Shown piece by piece: positions 10,422 to 22,159 of a DNA stretch of 64,000 nt. The notes beneath the pieces are model-generated. The model was not told the DNA's origin. It ran no database searches and saw only the letters and a program-made list of their open reading frames with translations. The position numbers were made by a program, and so were the translations under genes. This stretch comes from Takakia lepidozioides (taxonomy: Eukaryota > Streptophyta > Takakiopsida > Takakiales > Takakiaceae), in NCBI GenBank assembly GCA_030704615.1, contig CM060733.1, forward strand, positions 20,276,001-20,340,000, read 5' to 3'. The first letter of the stretch is position 1, and every line of letters begins with the position of its first letter.

Positions 10422-12264
10422 CTAAACTTCTGGAATGTCTTGTTCTTTGGAAGGTGTCTGTTGCGCTGGTGCACCCAAAGGGGGCAGATCCTCATATGGT
10501 AGAGAAGGAAGACCATTGGAACCAGCACTACTGGAAGTAGTGCTCGTACGGGATGGCTGAGATTTCTGTGTCTCTATGCCCATAGCTTTTCGTGCTGCTT
10601 TCAAAGCTGCTACTTTTGCCCTCTCCTGGACCTCTTCCTGCAGTCCACAATCATGATGCTTAAGCAAAATTTGAGGAATACTCTGCTATGTTGATGAATC
10701 AGCTCCGATGCAAGTTTGGCAGGAAAGCTATTTATGAGCACAAAAGCTTAACATGCTGGAGTTTGAAAACTGGGTCTTAATATCGAAGACTCCTATGATA
10801 GTCGGCGCCTTTAGCTGCAGACTGGTGCAGGCTCCACATGAAGAATGTGAAAATAAGTACTTCAGACCATGCAGAAAGTACCTGCTTTGTAATCACCTCT
10901 ACTCCAGTTTCAGTTATCTCAGGCAAAATAAGTGAGACAACCAAGTAGCACTTTACTCTGTATCAGAACAATGACAGATCCCTAGATAATAGTTTATTCT
11001 AAGGATCACGTTGCACCCTTTTCTTTACCCTCTCAAATTTTTCCACCTCTCCTGCCTGCTCCTCAAACACTGAACATGGACAATCTCCTGCAACATGGTG
11101 GATTCCTGGACATTTACCTGAAATTGACGTATGCGTTTCTCTTGCTCAGCCTGCCGTCGTCCAATGTCACTCAGAAGCTCCCCCAATGCACTGCCCACGC
11201 GCTCATTAACAGCTTCTGCGAATGCTTTGCCCAAGAAAAATGAATCCAAAACTTGCTTGCTCTCATTGTCCCCTGCAGGAAAAACCCGTGTAGCAATTTT
11301 ATCTTATGTTAGAATTTGTCACTTTCTTTCTGCCCATGCAGAACGATGTTTAGGCATCGTAATGTAGACCTAGTACTTCCAAACCCCTAGGGGAAGGGGA
11401 CACTACACAATGTGGCCAAACCTGAATCACCTTGATTGAAGTGATTACCATTGTATCATTCTGCCACTAGATTTACAACGCTGGGAATACGCGGCATGTC
11501 TGTCGTCTCTTGCAACAGCGTAGCATGTCTACATATGTGCAGACTTTTGGTTCCGTAGTTATTCAAAAGCTCACAAAACCAAGGGGAAGTATAGCCGCTT
11601 TTGTGAGACCATGGTGGAGTTCGACTAATCCCTAACAGATTCACGTTTACGACGCCCTCCCCTTTCCTCCTCTAATCCCACTCTGTTAGCTTGCTACATG
11701 TGACACAGCAACAATGCTGCAGTACGAGAATCTGCTGACATGTAGATTGCAAGGTTTTCAAGTCATCAAAAATCTGTCAAACAACCACCTGTCATGCTTG
11801 AATCATATCTGCTGTCTAGCACTAGTCACAGAGCAGCTCTACCAGAAAAGAAAACGAAGAGGCCACATAACACTCCAAGACGCCATGTGAATTCCAAGTG
11901 CCAGACGAATTCATATCCCGGTTGAAAGGAAATTGTTGCTAGAGCCGAATAGCCCTCAAACACTACCCAACACTCCAAACGTAAGGAAAACAAAGTATCG
12001 AAATAACAGACCGTCTTTATATTGGCCACCACCTTGAGCCCGCAGAGCAAAACATCTCCCACCTTCACATCTCCTTCTCCCTCCCCTTCTTCGAAACGAC
12101 AGTACTGCCCCTTCCCAGTTCCGCTGCCGTGAGAGACACACCGACGACCCGAAAGACAATGAAGCACAAGGAGAGGGAAGACAGCTCGAACACGCAATGC
12201 ACGTGGTCTTCGAAACTGAAGCTCCAAAGACAACAGGGCCGCTCGAGGCCGTCGCCATCGCCAT
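10422..12264 (-). CDS. Plastid-targeted plant protein of unknown function (At4g13200-like)
   Basis: Three exons: 12264-12012, 11272-11118 and 10637-10422. Introns are GT-AG in phases 1 and 0, and the product has about 207 residues. Exon 1 begins MAMATASSG and is rich in Ser, Ala, Cys and Arg with few acidic residues, which is a typical chloroplast transit peptide. Exon 2 carries the conserved block around SKQVLDSFFLGKAFAEAVNE and continues as an amphipathic helix (IGRRQAEQEKRIRQFQ). Exon 3 continues the helix (EEVQERAKVAALKAARKAMG) and ends in a Ser/Pro-rich tail. This matches my memory of an uncharacterised chloroplast family (Arabidopsis At4g13200 type), with no defined biochemical role. 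An alternative start is the second ATG, two codons downstream. Intron phases and frames agree at both junctions. Confidence 0.85.
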
Positions 12265-12499
12265 GCCTCCCACCTCGCAAGCACACCCCCACAGACAGAG
12301 ACAGAGACAGACAGAGGAGACCGCACGGTTCCTTTGTAACAAACTCCACTGCACTGTTTGGAAAATAACACGACTACAGAGTTTTGCAAAAAATAGCGGT
12401 ACATTCTGTTCATCCACTAAAATTCATCTACCTCTGTACTGTCATCCATTTATATCATCCATATTTGGCGAATTCATCCATGATATATTTTTTATTGCC

Positions 12500-13110
12500 T
12501 CTCATTGTTTAACAATAGGGTCATGAATGCACGAGCCCCGCCAAGTACGACCCTTGGGGTGAGCTCATAAGCCCACCGCCCGTTCACCGGGTCGGCGAGA
12601 TTCTGAAATTTTTCTAAGTCCTTGTTAATCTACCATGGCGGACCTTCTAGCGGACTAGGTAGACCCTCCAACAGACTGACTCCAACCTTCTAACAGACCC
12701 TCCGGACCGATGAGCGGATTGGCACCTCTCCAACAAGCAGACCGAGCAGACCCCCTCCAACAGACCGGCTTAGACCCTTCGACAAAATATATATTTAATA
12801 ACACAAGTTATTGGCACGGTACAACATAACGAGATTTAAACACCACACCTCATGTTTATCATTCATTACTCTTAATCAAGACACTACCCGCCACTTTCTA
12901 CAAACCCTTGCAATAACTAATGCTTTATGTGCATAATGTGGGCCTAGCAGACTAGCTTGCCAGGCATACCCAACAAGCAGATTGGCGGGGACTGTTGGGG
13001 ATTGGCTGGGTGGGGGGGTAGGGCGCTCCCCACCCTCCGCCTTTGCCACAGGCGGGGCCACTGCAACATATGCGGGCATTCATGACCCTATTATTGTTAA
13101 ATGAGAAGCT
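12500..13110. mobile_element. Segment bounded by inverted repeats (possible non-autonomous DNA element)
   Basis: The left end contains TTTAACAATAGGGTCATGAA followed by TGC at about 12507-12531. The right end contains the inverse of nearly the same sequence at 13077-13106, with a three-base difference. Inside are degenerate short repeats of the type CCCTCCAACAGAC (about 12660-12780). No transposase frame is present and I could not fix target-site duplications, so class and exact ends are open. Confidence 0.5.
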
Positions 13111-13997
13111 TTTTGATTTGGAGAAATTTGGAGATTTCATCCATGGAAAAAATGGAATTTGCGACAGAATATTCCATTTAATTTTTTGAGGTCGAAATCT
13201 GGCGAAAATTTGCCAATTAAAAAACCCCTGCTATGTACCATACCCACTGCTATGTACTCATATCCCCCGTAGCCCATGTAACGCACCTCATGCCCATGTG
13301 CCTCTCGGGACCGCGGTTACAGGCGGTGTGACCTATATCCGCTCCCCACTCCTTCCCCGAGAGATTCCTGGGAACTCCACTGTAGTCGCGCGCCACCTTG
13401 TCGAGGACGTAAGGACACATGGCCGGGGGGCGTGAATGTCACAGAGGAAAAGAGAAAGAAAGAGAAAGAAAGAAAGAGGAAGAGACAATCACAAACATAT
13501 TGAATTGAGAAGATTTACTCGCCAGAAGAGATCGAGAAATTACGTTATGCTTAGTGAATGTGAGAGGAGTGTATCGATTCGATTATGTGCAGACTTGAGT
13601 TAGTTTTCCTTAGTCTTTGATCCTACCAATGTCAAAAACATGCTCTAACATACACAGCTCTATCTCGCAATCGAACAAAAGAAAAACTATTTTTGTTGGC
13701 TCCTCTCCAACATAAAAACTTCTCATTTTCGGGTGTAGAGGAACAAGTTAGTTCACGTGGCAGAAGGTCGAAGCTAGCGGGGGTGGAGCTATAGTTGACA
13801 AATTCTGTACACTTACTTTTCTCGAAGGATTAAGTGCTTTTGAAGATGAGATAGGCGGAGATGCAGCAATAGACAATGATGTTTTTCCGTGAGGACATCA
13901 ATTACATTGTTGGAAGAGGAATGATGTGAGGGGGCCAGGAGACTGGCAATAAGAAAAGAGAGAGTAGTATTCCAGCTACAACTGCAATTTCATCGCC
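13111..13997. other. Upstream region of the WD40 gene
   Basis: No coding exon seen. A purine-rich GAAA/AGAA microsatellite lies at about 13440-13485. The region just before 13998 is the presumed promoter and 5' leader of the WD40 gene; no clear TATA box stands out. Confidence 0.4.
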
Positions 13998-16900
13998 ATG
14001 GCAGGTACTCAGACTTCCCGAAGCAGTACACCGCCGCCGCCGATGAACCCCTTCTTTGTCACTCCTATGAGGCCTCCTCCTGTTCCACCTGCAATTGTTC
14101 GCAATCTCGAAGGTTTTGGCCTCTCCACATGCCCTGGTTCTATAGTCTTCTTATCAAGCTTTGGATTTTAGGAGATGCGTCTTGTTAGAAGTCCAGGTTG
14201 AATTACACGTCCTACAAATCAGCTTCTCAAGTCATTGCTCTAGTTTCTGCACTGTGTGGAAGAGTCTGAGCTCTCAACGGCAGATGATACTGTCATATAG
14301 TCACATACGTATGACCAGTGCACATTTCGTGAAAGTCGAAATGTCTGTGTATTCAGATGCGGGATCTCCTGTCATACTTGTAATCCAGCACTCTCGTCAT
14401 GTACTGTTCATTTTCGCACTGCCTTACATTTCAGCGTCCAGAAATCAAAGTATGATTTCTGGGATATTTTCTACGCTGTGCTGCATGCCATTCAGGTCGC
14501 TCTCCATCATGAGAGCCTCAGCTCCCAAGCAAGGAGAGTATTGAAAGAGATCTTACAGAAGCGCTATTGTGACGAACTATTTTTTTTATTTTACTCAGAA
14601 TAGCTGTTTTTCTGGTGGATATTGACAGAAATGAAGCCATCAATTTCTAATAAAATTATGGGGCTTAGCGATCTGACCTTCCTGTCATGGTTGCAAGCCA
14701 TTTTCTTTGTATAGTTTCACAGCCTTTTCGACACACAATACATGCACTATGTTTGTTTGTATAGCCCTCACTCCACATGATATCTGCCTCTTGGTCAAAG
14801 AGGCTTCACTAACGGATCAAATTTGCTCATTTTGGGTGCAGTGGCATGCATAGCCACCCTGCAGGAGCGTGTGAGAAGTGCCGATTATAATGGAAACGAT
14901 CTCTACAGCAGTGATCAGAAAGGCGTTATTAATCTATGGAACACTGCGGTCTGTCACCAAAGCTCATAACTCGTATTCCTGTCATCCTCTTCCTCCTCAT
15001 TGCTTTGTCCTCACATTCTCTGTCATTCCTACCTGTCTGTTGTGATCTCTGGTGTGTTAAAAATTGTTCTCTCTCTTACCCTGCCACTAGGTATTTTCTT
15101 GACTGTCTAAGAAACTCTTGTATCAAGACTTAAATTGTTATCTCTAACATTCCAACTCGTCACATTCGTACAAGCCCCTGGCTAGTTCTTTTGTAATGTC
15201 TTAGCCTTTCCAGTGTAAATGTAGTTGTCAACTCCTACAGCAAATTTGATCAGCATTACTTATTTGGATGCAGGCAGCAAATTATGCCAAATTTCTTGAT
15301 GGATGTAATGTACCTATCAATGTGCTGCACAGTGCAAGAGATGGAAAGGACATGTGGTTGGGATTTTCAAATGGGGATATTGCAATCCTGGATATTGCAA
15401 AGAGAAGTATTGGAAATCGATGGCGTGCACATCCCGGGGGAGTGTCGTGCATTGTTGCAGGCACCAATTCCATTTGGTCTGGTGATCACTATGTACTGGA
15501 CTACTTTCCTCTATAAGTTGTTATTCTTGTACACAATTTGGATAGGCAGAGGCAGTGATAGATAGAGATGAGGGTGAGTTTGACTAGTGGAAGACAAGGG
15601 TCATCAACACCGGAAGTTGTAAGGCGTAGCGTAACTATTCTTGCTTGTATGTTGCTTGTTGTGGGGGAAGAGGACTCAACCCAAACACCTTTGCTAAGCC
15701 AAGGGGAATACGGAGCATGGTAGCAAACCCTTATGATGTGGTCTTAGTGCTGTTCAGTAGCTTGCTCCTAGGATTGATGGCTGCTTACACACATAGAGAT
15801 GGCAGAAAGAGAGACAGACACAGAAGCTGACTCCTTTTACCAATGTACTGTGTAGGGGGGGTTGATTTCCAGATCAGAAAATGGGGACTTGAAGGGCAGA
15901 CACTGTCTGCATATTCGCAGCACCATAGCATAATAAGGTGGGTTCTCATGGTGAAAAGAATCCCCAACCAACCTGAAGTGCAAATCTGGAGCAGCTCCGA
16001 CACAACCATTGCTGTAGCCCTCCTCTCTGATGATGTTGAACATCATGACTTGGGTGGCGAGGTCAAGAAATTGAGTGGTTGGTACCTGGTCACTTTTCTC
16101 CCATTTGGCTGTTTGACGGCTAATTCTCAATTTTGTATGGACAAAGCAGCTGGTAAAACATCCACTTTTACTCCTGCTCTAGAACCGGGGGAATTTTCTG
16201 CTTGAACTTTAGCTTGATTCCTTCTTCAGCTTCAGCTCTTATGATTTAGCCTGCTTAATGTGTTGCCACTTGATTACGACTTTCCAGTTGTTTATGTCAG
16301 GATCGTTCAACATCCCGGTTTTATGCTTCTGTAACCTTGCTTTGAGTTAACATGTGACTAGGTTGGGGAACTCCATGTTTCTATATTTGGAGTTCATAGG
16401 GGTTTCTATCGTTGTTTCCAAGTCTTCTTACAGTCAACACTAAATCCTTCCCCACAGGAAAAAGTATAGACCCAAGATGGTGACACCAAATCCTGGTTCC
16501 GCCTCCCAGCGTTCTTAGTCAATGATACCTGTAATCGCCATGTACTCATTGGCATTGTCGGCTCCTTGTCACGTTCATTTAAAATAAAATAACAGATGCA
16601 TTTTGTCATGCAGGGCACCACCGGGCAGTTTTGGTGCTTTGTCATGTTGGAAATGATGCAGTATGGAGTGGAAGTGAAGACAGCACAATGAGGGTGTGGA
16701 GCTGTTCTGAGATGACCTGCAAGCACACGCTGTCTGGGCACAAAGGGCCTGTTTGCAGCATGGTGGAGATGGGCAAGCATGTCTGGAGTGGGTCTGCCGA
16801 TCAGACTATTCTCGTCTGGGATGCCTCTACATACCAGCTTCTCTTCTCACTGGGTGATCATGGAGGGTATGCTTTCACCCCTAGAGATATGCCAACTATG

Positions 16901-19645
16901 ATGCCTGGTCGCTTCTCCCACCAATCAGAATTATTCTAGTCGGTGCTTGTCGGGGCTCCAAAGCTTTGAAGAATCCCAGTCTAGGAAATGAATGACTGGC
17001 CGCAGGCTTTACAGTTCTGCCCCCAGGCCTAACTGGGAGGATTTTGAATGTGGTGGAAGACCCAAGAAACACTGCTGCAGATATCATAGGACGGGTACCT
17101 TGACACGATACACAACTAATGTTGACTAGGTTGTGTGTGCAGTATTATTGCTCCTGCCTTCCCTGCAGAGACTATTAAAGGATGTCATCCTGCCCGACTG
17201 TGGATAAATGATAGAATGAGGATTGAAGCATCTACAATAATGAGAGATTCAGGATGACATTTGTCCATTATGAAGGGTGCTACAAGGACTAAGCCATCAT
17301 TTTTAAGAACTTTGTCATAGTCTCTTAAAATCTACCCATTGATATTCTGAATAAGATATCTCCACTCAAACTTTGCAATAACATACAGATGTTGGACTCA
17401 CTGCAGGTATGTGAGGGCGATGGTGAAGGTCGACTGGCAGTTGTGGGTGTTTGCGTCTGGGAAGAATGTGAAAATATGGGCTGCTACAAGTCTTTGGAAC
17501 CTTGCAAGGCAGGAGAAAGACCAGCTCATGGGTGTGATAAATGAAATTAAGAAGGACAAGGAGGGAGAGGAAAAGGCAAAGAAAAGGGAAAAGGTGCTGT
17601 TTCTTTAGCGGGAAAACAAAGAAATGACTAGAGGCAGTACAGGACAATATATCTACTTCAAGTGTTTTAGTGGAAAGTCCTCTCTAACTTGGCCATGTTT
17701 GTATAGGTAATAGATGAATAAACAAATGATGTTTGTAACGTACATAACCATCCTCACTACCATCTGAGTGACAAAAGCAGAGATAGAAGTTGCCTTCAGC
17801 TTTATGTCATCAACCCCTTTAGTGCCTAGTACACAAATGTGGATTTGGAGTATCTACATCATTTAGGATCTAAGGACTTTGCACTGTTACAGGCTGCACA
17901 TGAACAAAAGGAGCAGGACTTGAGAAGTGAGCTTGATCAAGCTGAGCGGGATTGGGCTTCAAGGCTTATGCAAAAGGCTGCTGAGATGGAAACCATGGAA
18001 GACAATCTGACAAAGAAACTCATAGATCTTGAAAAGATGACGAAAACTGTGGAGGGTGAGAAGACTCGTCTTGTGAAAGACGCAGTGGAGCTCACAGAAT
18101 CTTTAGGTAATCTTAAAAAGGATAAAGAGGCAGCCGACTATGCAAACAAGGACTCACAAGCTACAAAGGTAAGGTTCAAGAGGTTCATCTGTAATTGATT
18201 TGAAGAAGTGATGCATCTGTGAGTAGGGGAGGAAAGGAACTGTTAGGATGAGAGTGATGCGATATTGAGCTATATGGGGTTTCTTATTTTCACTGTCAGA
18301 TATTGACAAGATTGATTCAGGCAGCTTGCATAAACAAGTGAGGGAGCGCTAGTTCTGAGATAATGTGAACTGATTTGTGTGTCCAAACCAACATGATCAT
18401 CAACCTGATCATGCAGTTCACCTCTCCCCTCATATGTGTACCCCTTAAGACTGTTGACTGTGTTGTGACTTGTATAAGGAGATGGTAGAGAGATGCTGAG
18501 CACGAAATCCTACTGGTTGCAGGATAAGAAGCTTGCTGAGTTGAAGAAAAATTTGAAGCAGGCACAACGAACTGCTGCATCAACCGTATCTGAGCTAGAA
18601 TCTTTGAGGAAAGCTGCAGAGGATGAGAAGGCAGTTCTCACACGAGAGATGGCAGAAATGAGAGACCAGACAAACAAAGAGAGGAATTCAGCAGTAAAAC
18701 GTGCACAGGATCACAAAGGATCTGCTGCTCAAGAACTTGCACAATGGAAGGAGCGGATGCAAAAATATAGGGATGCAGCCATAAAAGCAGCAAATGATGA
18801 AGTTGCTAAGCTCAAAGAGCAAATGATCGAAGAAAAGGATTTGGCAGTGAAATCCATGGAGAGTGATTACAAAGCTGCTGTACAGGAACTTGCACAGTTA
18901 AAAGAGCAGAAGCAGAAAGAAAGGAATTTGGCAAGGAAAAATGCAGAGGAGCCAAAAAAGGTGGCTGAAGATGCTATAGGAAAGCTCAGACAGAAGATGG
19001 AGAGAGAGAAAAAATCAGCGAGTGCACTGAAGCATGCTCACATTGTCAATGATGAGAAGGTTGCCTATTTGCCGAGGAGACTCAAGGTAGTTTGTCTAAC
19101 AAATGGCATTGTTTGTTATTATAGCTGACTCTTAAGGAGCCAATCTCTTTACTAAGAAACCAGTGCCTGGAGACAGATGTCACATGTGGATTACAGTATT
19201 GTGTGCCATTGAACCTCATCAACAATTTAGCTAGAAGCTTCCGGCACTTCAGTTGCCAAACCGAACTGTTAAATCAAACTTTGCACACCCAATGCAGAAG
19301 ACATCAGTGAGGAACCAACCAGACAGGTGCTAGCACAAATTTTGGTTCAAATCTCTGTAGGCCTTTATCAGACTCATGCATATGTATGGCTACAGGAGAC
19401 ACAGGTTGACCTTCCGGGTGACCAGTCTCACCTACAAAAGGTGCATATTGATGTCGAAGACAAACTTGACATCAAGACTGCAGAATCTGTGAAAATGATG
19501 GATGAAGACTTTTTAAGTCATCTTAGAGCTGCTGAAGGAGAGAAGGGTAGACTCCGAGTTGCCCTTGATGGCATGACAAAGGCTGTTGAATCTGCTGAGA
19601 GTGCATCGACAGCCTTAGCAGCCTCCTACAGTCAAAAAGTTGCAG
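13998..19645 (+). CDS. WD40-repeat plus coiled-coil protein (3' end not found)
   Basis: Nine exons join in frame: 13998-14112, 14842-14948, 15274-15481, 15856-16077, 16614-16866, 17407-17593, 17893-18168, 18523-19086 and 19396-19645, giving about 727 residues so far. All introns are GT-AG and all phases agree. The start has a Pro-rich leader (RSSTPPPPMNPFF). Residues about 40-360 form WD40 blades, recognisable by GVINLW, GVDFQIRKW, STMRVW, QTILVW and NVKIW strand endings and GH dipeptides. The remainder (about 365 on) is a long Lys/Glu/Ala-rich coiled coil. The last exon ends in phase 1, so at least one more exon must exist beyond 19645. The blades resemble those of FRA3-type inositol 5-phosphatases and other plant WD40 proteins, but no phosphatase domain is present. 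It may act as a scaffold; that is inference. Confidence 0.8.
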
Positions 19646-21600
19646 GTAATGAACATGGCTCTTAACTCTGATTCAAACAGGGGGCCATGCGATTTAGAAT
19701 GTCCTTTAGCAACTGGTTTCTCAAGGGAAGATTTTGAGAGACCCAGAATGGATGTGAGTGGAGCATCCAGAGCCCAAAAGGACTGTTGGAGGTTGAAATT
19801 TGTTTAACATAGTGTCAAAAAACTGGCTGATGTTGGGCCTGTCAGATTGATTACTGACCTAACATTAAGTGAAGCCACAAACTTATGGGTGTGGTGCAAT
19901 ACATCTGTCACTGCCATACTAGCCCTATTTGGATTGCAACAAGATGGGTTCCTCTACAATATCTATACCCTAGGGAAAAAATTAGGACCACAAATTTGAT
20001 GGTCGCTGTCACCATTGTGCAGGGGTGCAGACCATTCCAATTTTCTTCCAAGATTTCGCTGGAAGGACGCACATTGGTGCTCATATCCAAGCAAGCTCCT
20101 AATGCTGTGGAGGTTTAGTTACCTAATATTAAGTACATCAATAGACATGTGAAGGTTTTTTCTAGTCAAATTTTTTGTTCTTATCCTCCTTTTTCTAATT
20201 GTAGCTTTTGAAGCACTGTACATGCTAGGCCCTTGTCACCTGCTAGGATCAAACAGGAGTAGTTGTAGGAGGGTTTGAAAGAGGGGTCTTTAGGTGGCTT
20301 CATATCTTTTAGAGTTTTCATAGCCAATCAATAAGTCAACCTGTTTTGGGTCATGTATGACCTCTTGCTGACATATACAGCTTCACCTTCAAATTTGGAC
20401 TATGTTTGCAAGGAAATGTTTTCACCAGCCCATTTCTTTTTAAGCTTTCAGAAACTTCCTTCCTGGCTCTTGGAACACGGAGGGGTTGTGAGTGCATTCA
20501 ATCATCGAATGCTATCTGTGCATCACCCTGGCTAGTCAATAGCACGAGAATCACTCTTGGAGGAGATGATATGAAGTGCTTTAATAAAACCTCTCTCCTC
20601 AAACCTTTTCCACTAGTGCTATGCTGCAGCCATGGTGTTTGTACGTTAGGTATGCATATCGCCTTCCTCTGCTGTCACAGTATTCCATTGCACATGTAGA
20701 TCTGCACTGAAGCTCTTCAGCTGTAGTTGAAAAGATCATGAGAGAGGGGTTTGGAGCAGGTTGGGGGCCAAACCCTTGAATACCAGGTTGGAATGACCTG
20801 TATCTGACTCATCAGGTACAACCCCCTTGTGCTCTCCCAACAGCTCTACAAACTGATTAATATCCACCAGGTATGTAACCTTCTGTTCTGGTTTGAACCA
20901 ACGCATAGATATATATTTTTTGGATGTATATGCATGGAACAATTTGGTTCTGAATCTTAACCGGTTCTGAATCCTACCTTCTGACCAGTTCTTGGGTTTT
21001 GAAATGTACGAAGTGTGATGTAACACAGAGGGGCGATCATATGCACCTCATTCCCTTCATCTGTGAACACCTCAATACAACGTCATGAGAGTCTATGGTG
21101 AGACAAGCATATGCTTCTTCTGACTGATTGCACTGCTTGTTCGGTCGACAAAGTAGTGTTGAACTATTCATGTTGTTCCCTCTAAGCCCTCCCACCTCTA
21201 AGAATGTTCCCAATCTCGCACGACTTGCTCCCGCATCACTAGTTCAATTCATTTGTTTTGGTGCGGTCAGGTACAAGTCTCAGAGTGCCCTCATTGAACT
21301 CCCAACATTCGCAGAGAAAAATCTACTACAAGACCAATGCCATAGATGCATGGTGGTCTACCAACTACAACATGCTTGTTAGAGAGAACAGATTTCAGTT
21401 TTCAGTCAAAATAACTGAGAGAGCAAGCAGCAAGCAGCACTACTTACCCCTCACAGTGGCATTCACTATATTATGAACCCATGACCTCAAAATTTTATAC
21501 GAAGATATAATGTATTAATAATGCATGAAAAATATACATGATAAGTATGATGCATACATGCACCATTCAAGACTTTTGTTAGATCCTCCCTGGAATGTAT
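19646..21600. other. No gene recognised; probable 3' end of the WD40 gene
   Basis: At least one terminal exon of the WD40/coiled-coil gene should lie here, but I could not identify it. Open frames such as 19885-20118 and 20353-20699 show no coiled-coil composition and no domain. Confidence 0.3.
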
Positions 21601-21985
21601 ACTCAAAGTTTTATCCCCTGATCCCAGCAACTGAAGACATTGAGTAAACAGTAAAATTGTTCGTTTCAGTTCCCTTCTCAGGTCTGGCTTCGAGGTCAGC
21701 TCTTAGCTGGATCTCTTCTTGCTACAGTGGCTATGGTAGTCATGCTCTTATCTGGTTAGACATGACAGTCCTTAGGCTTCTCAGGGACATTCTTAGGTCC
21801 CTGATTCCTTCTCTTCCCCCCTCCTTTCTTTGGACTATAGGCTCGGAGTGGTACCTCTGTTCTCTACCTTATGGTTTTTGTGAGGTTATTTTTTCCTTGC
21901 TATAGTAAAAATACCAGGGCTACAATCCCCCTGTTACTTAACAAAACAAAAAAAACAAAAAAAAACAAAGAAACAAAAAAACAGT
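21600..21985 (+). mobile_element. Possible LINE 3' end with A-rich tail
   Basis: A segment without coding potential ends in GGGCTACAATCCCCCTGTTA followed by an A-rich tail with scattered C (about 21941-21982). A 'GGGCTnnA...CCCC' block shortly before an A-rich tail resembles the 3' end of plant L1-type elements. No coding part of a LINE is retained. Confidence 0.35.
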
Positions 21986-22107
21986 AAGCCCAACATGGGA
22001 GGGTAATTGGCTTTGAACCCAGCACCAAAGTGCTGTGTGGGTTAAGGGAATGGGAGGAGAGTGCTGCAAGCAGGACAACGGTCCTGCACTCCCGGGCACA
22101 AATTTGT

Positions 22108-22150
22108 AGGGAGACAAGAGAGAGAGAGAGAGAGGGAGGGAGAGAGGGAA
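22108..22150 (+). promoter_or_regulatory. GA-rich tract in the 5' leader of the RRM gene
   Basis: An almost pure GA/GGA tract lies directly upstream of the ATG at 22160. GAGA-type tracts are common in plant core promoters and 5' leaders. Its regulatory role here is inferred from position only. Confidence 0.4.
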
Positions 22151-22159
22151 GGGGAAGCG

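Noticed and set aside
11826-12413. 195-codon minus-strand frame over the first exon of the plastid gene
   Set aside because: It is a different frame from the transit-peptide exon; only the other frame joins in phase with the downstream conserved exons.
13440-13485. GAAA-rich tract as a finding
   Set aside because: Simple microsatellite of a common type without further structure.
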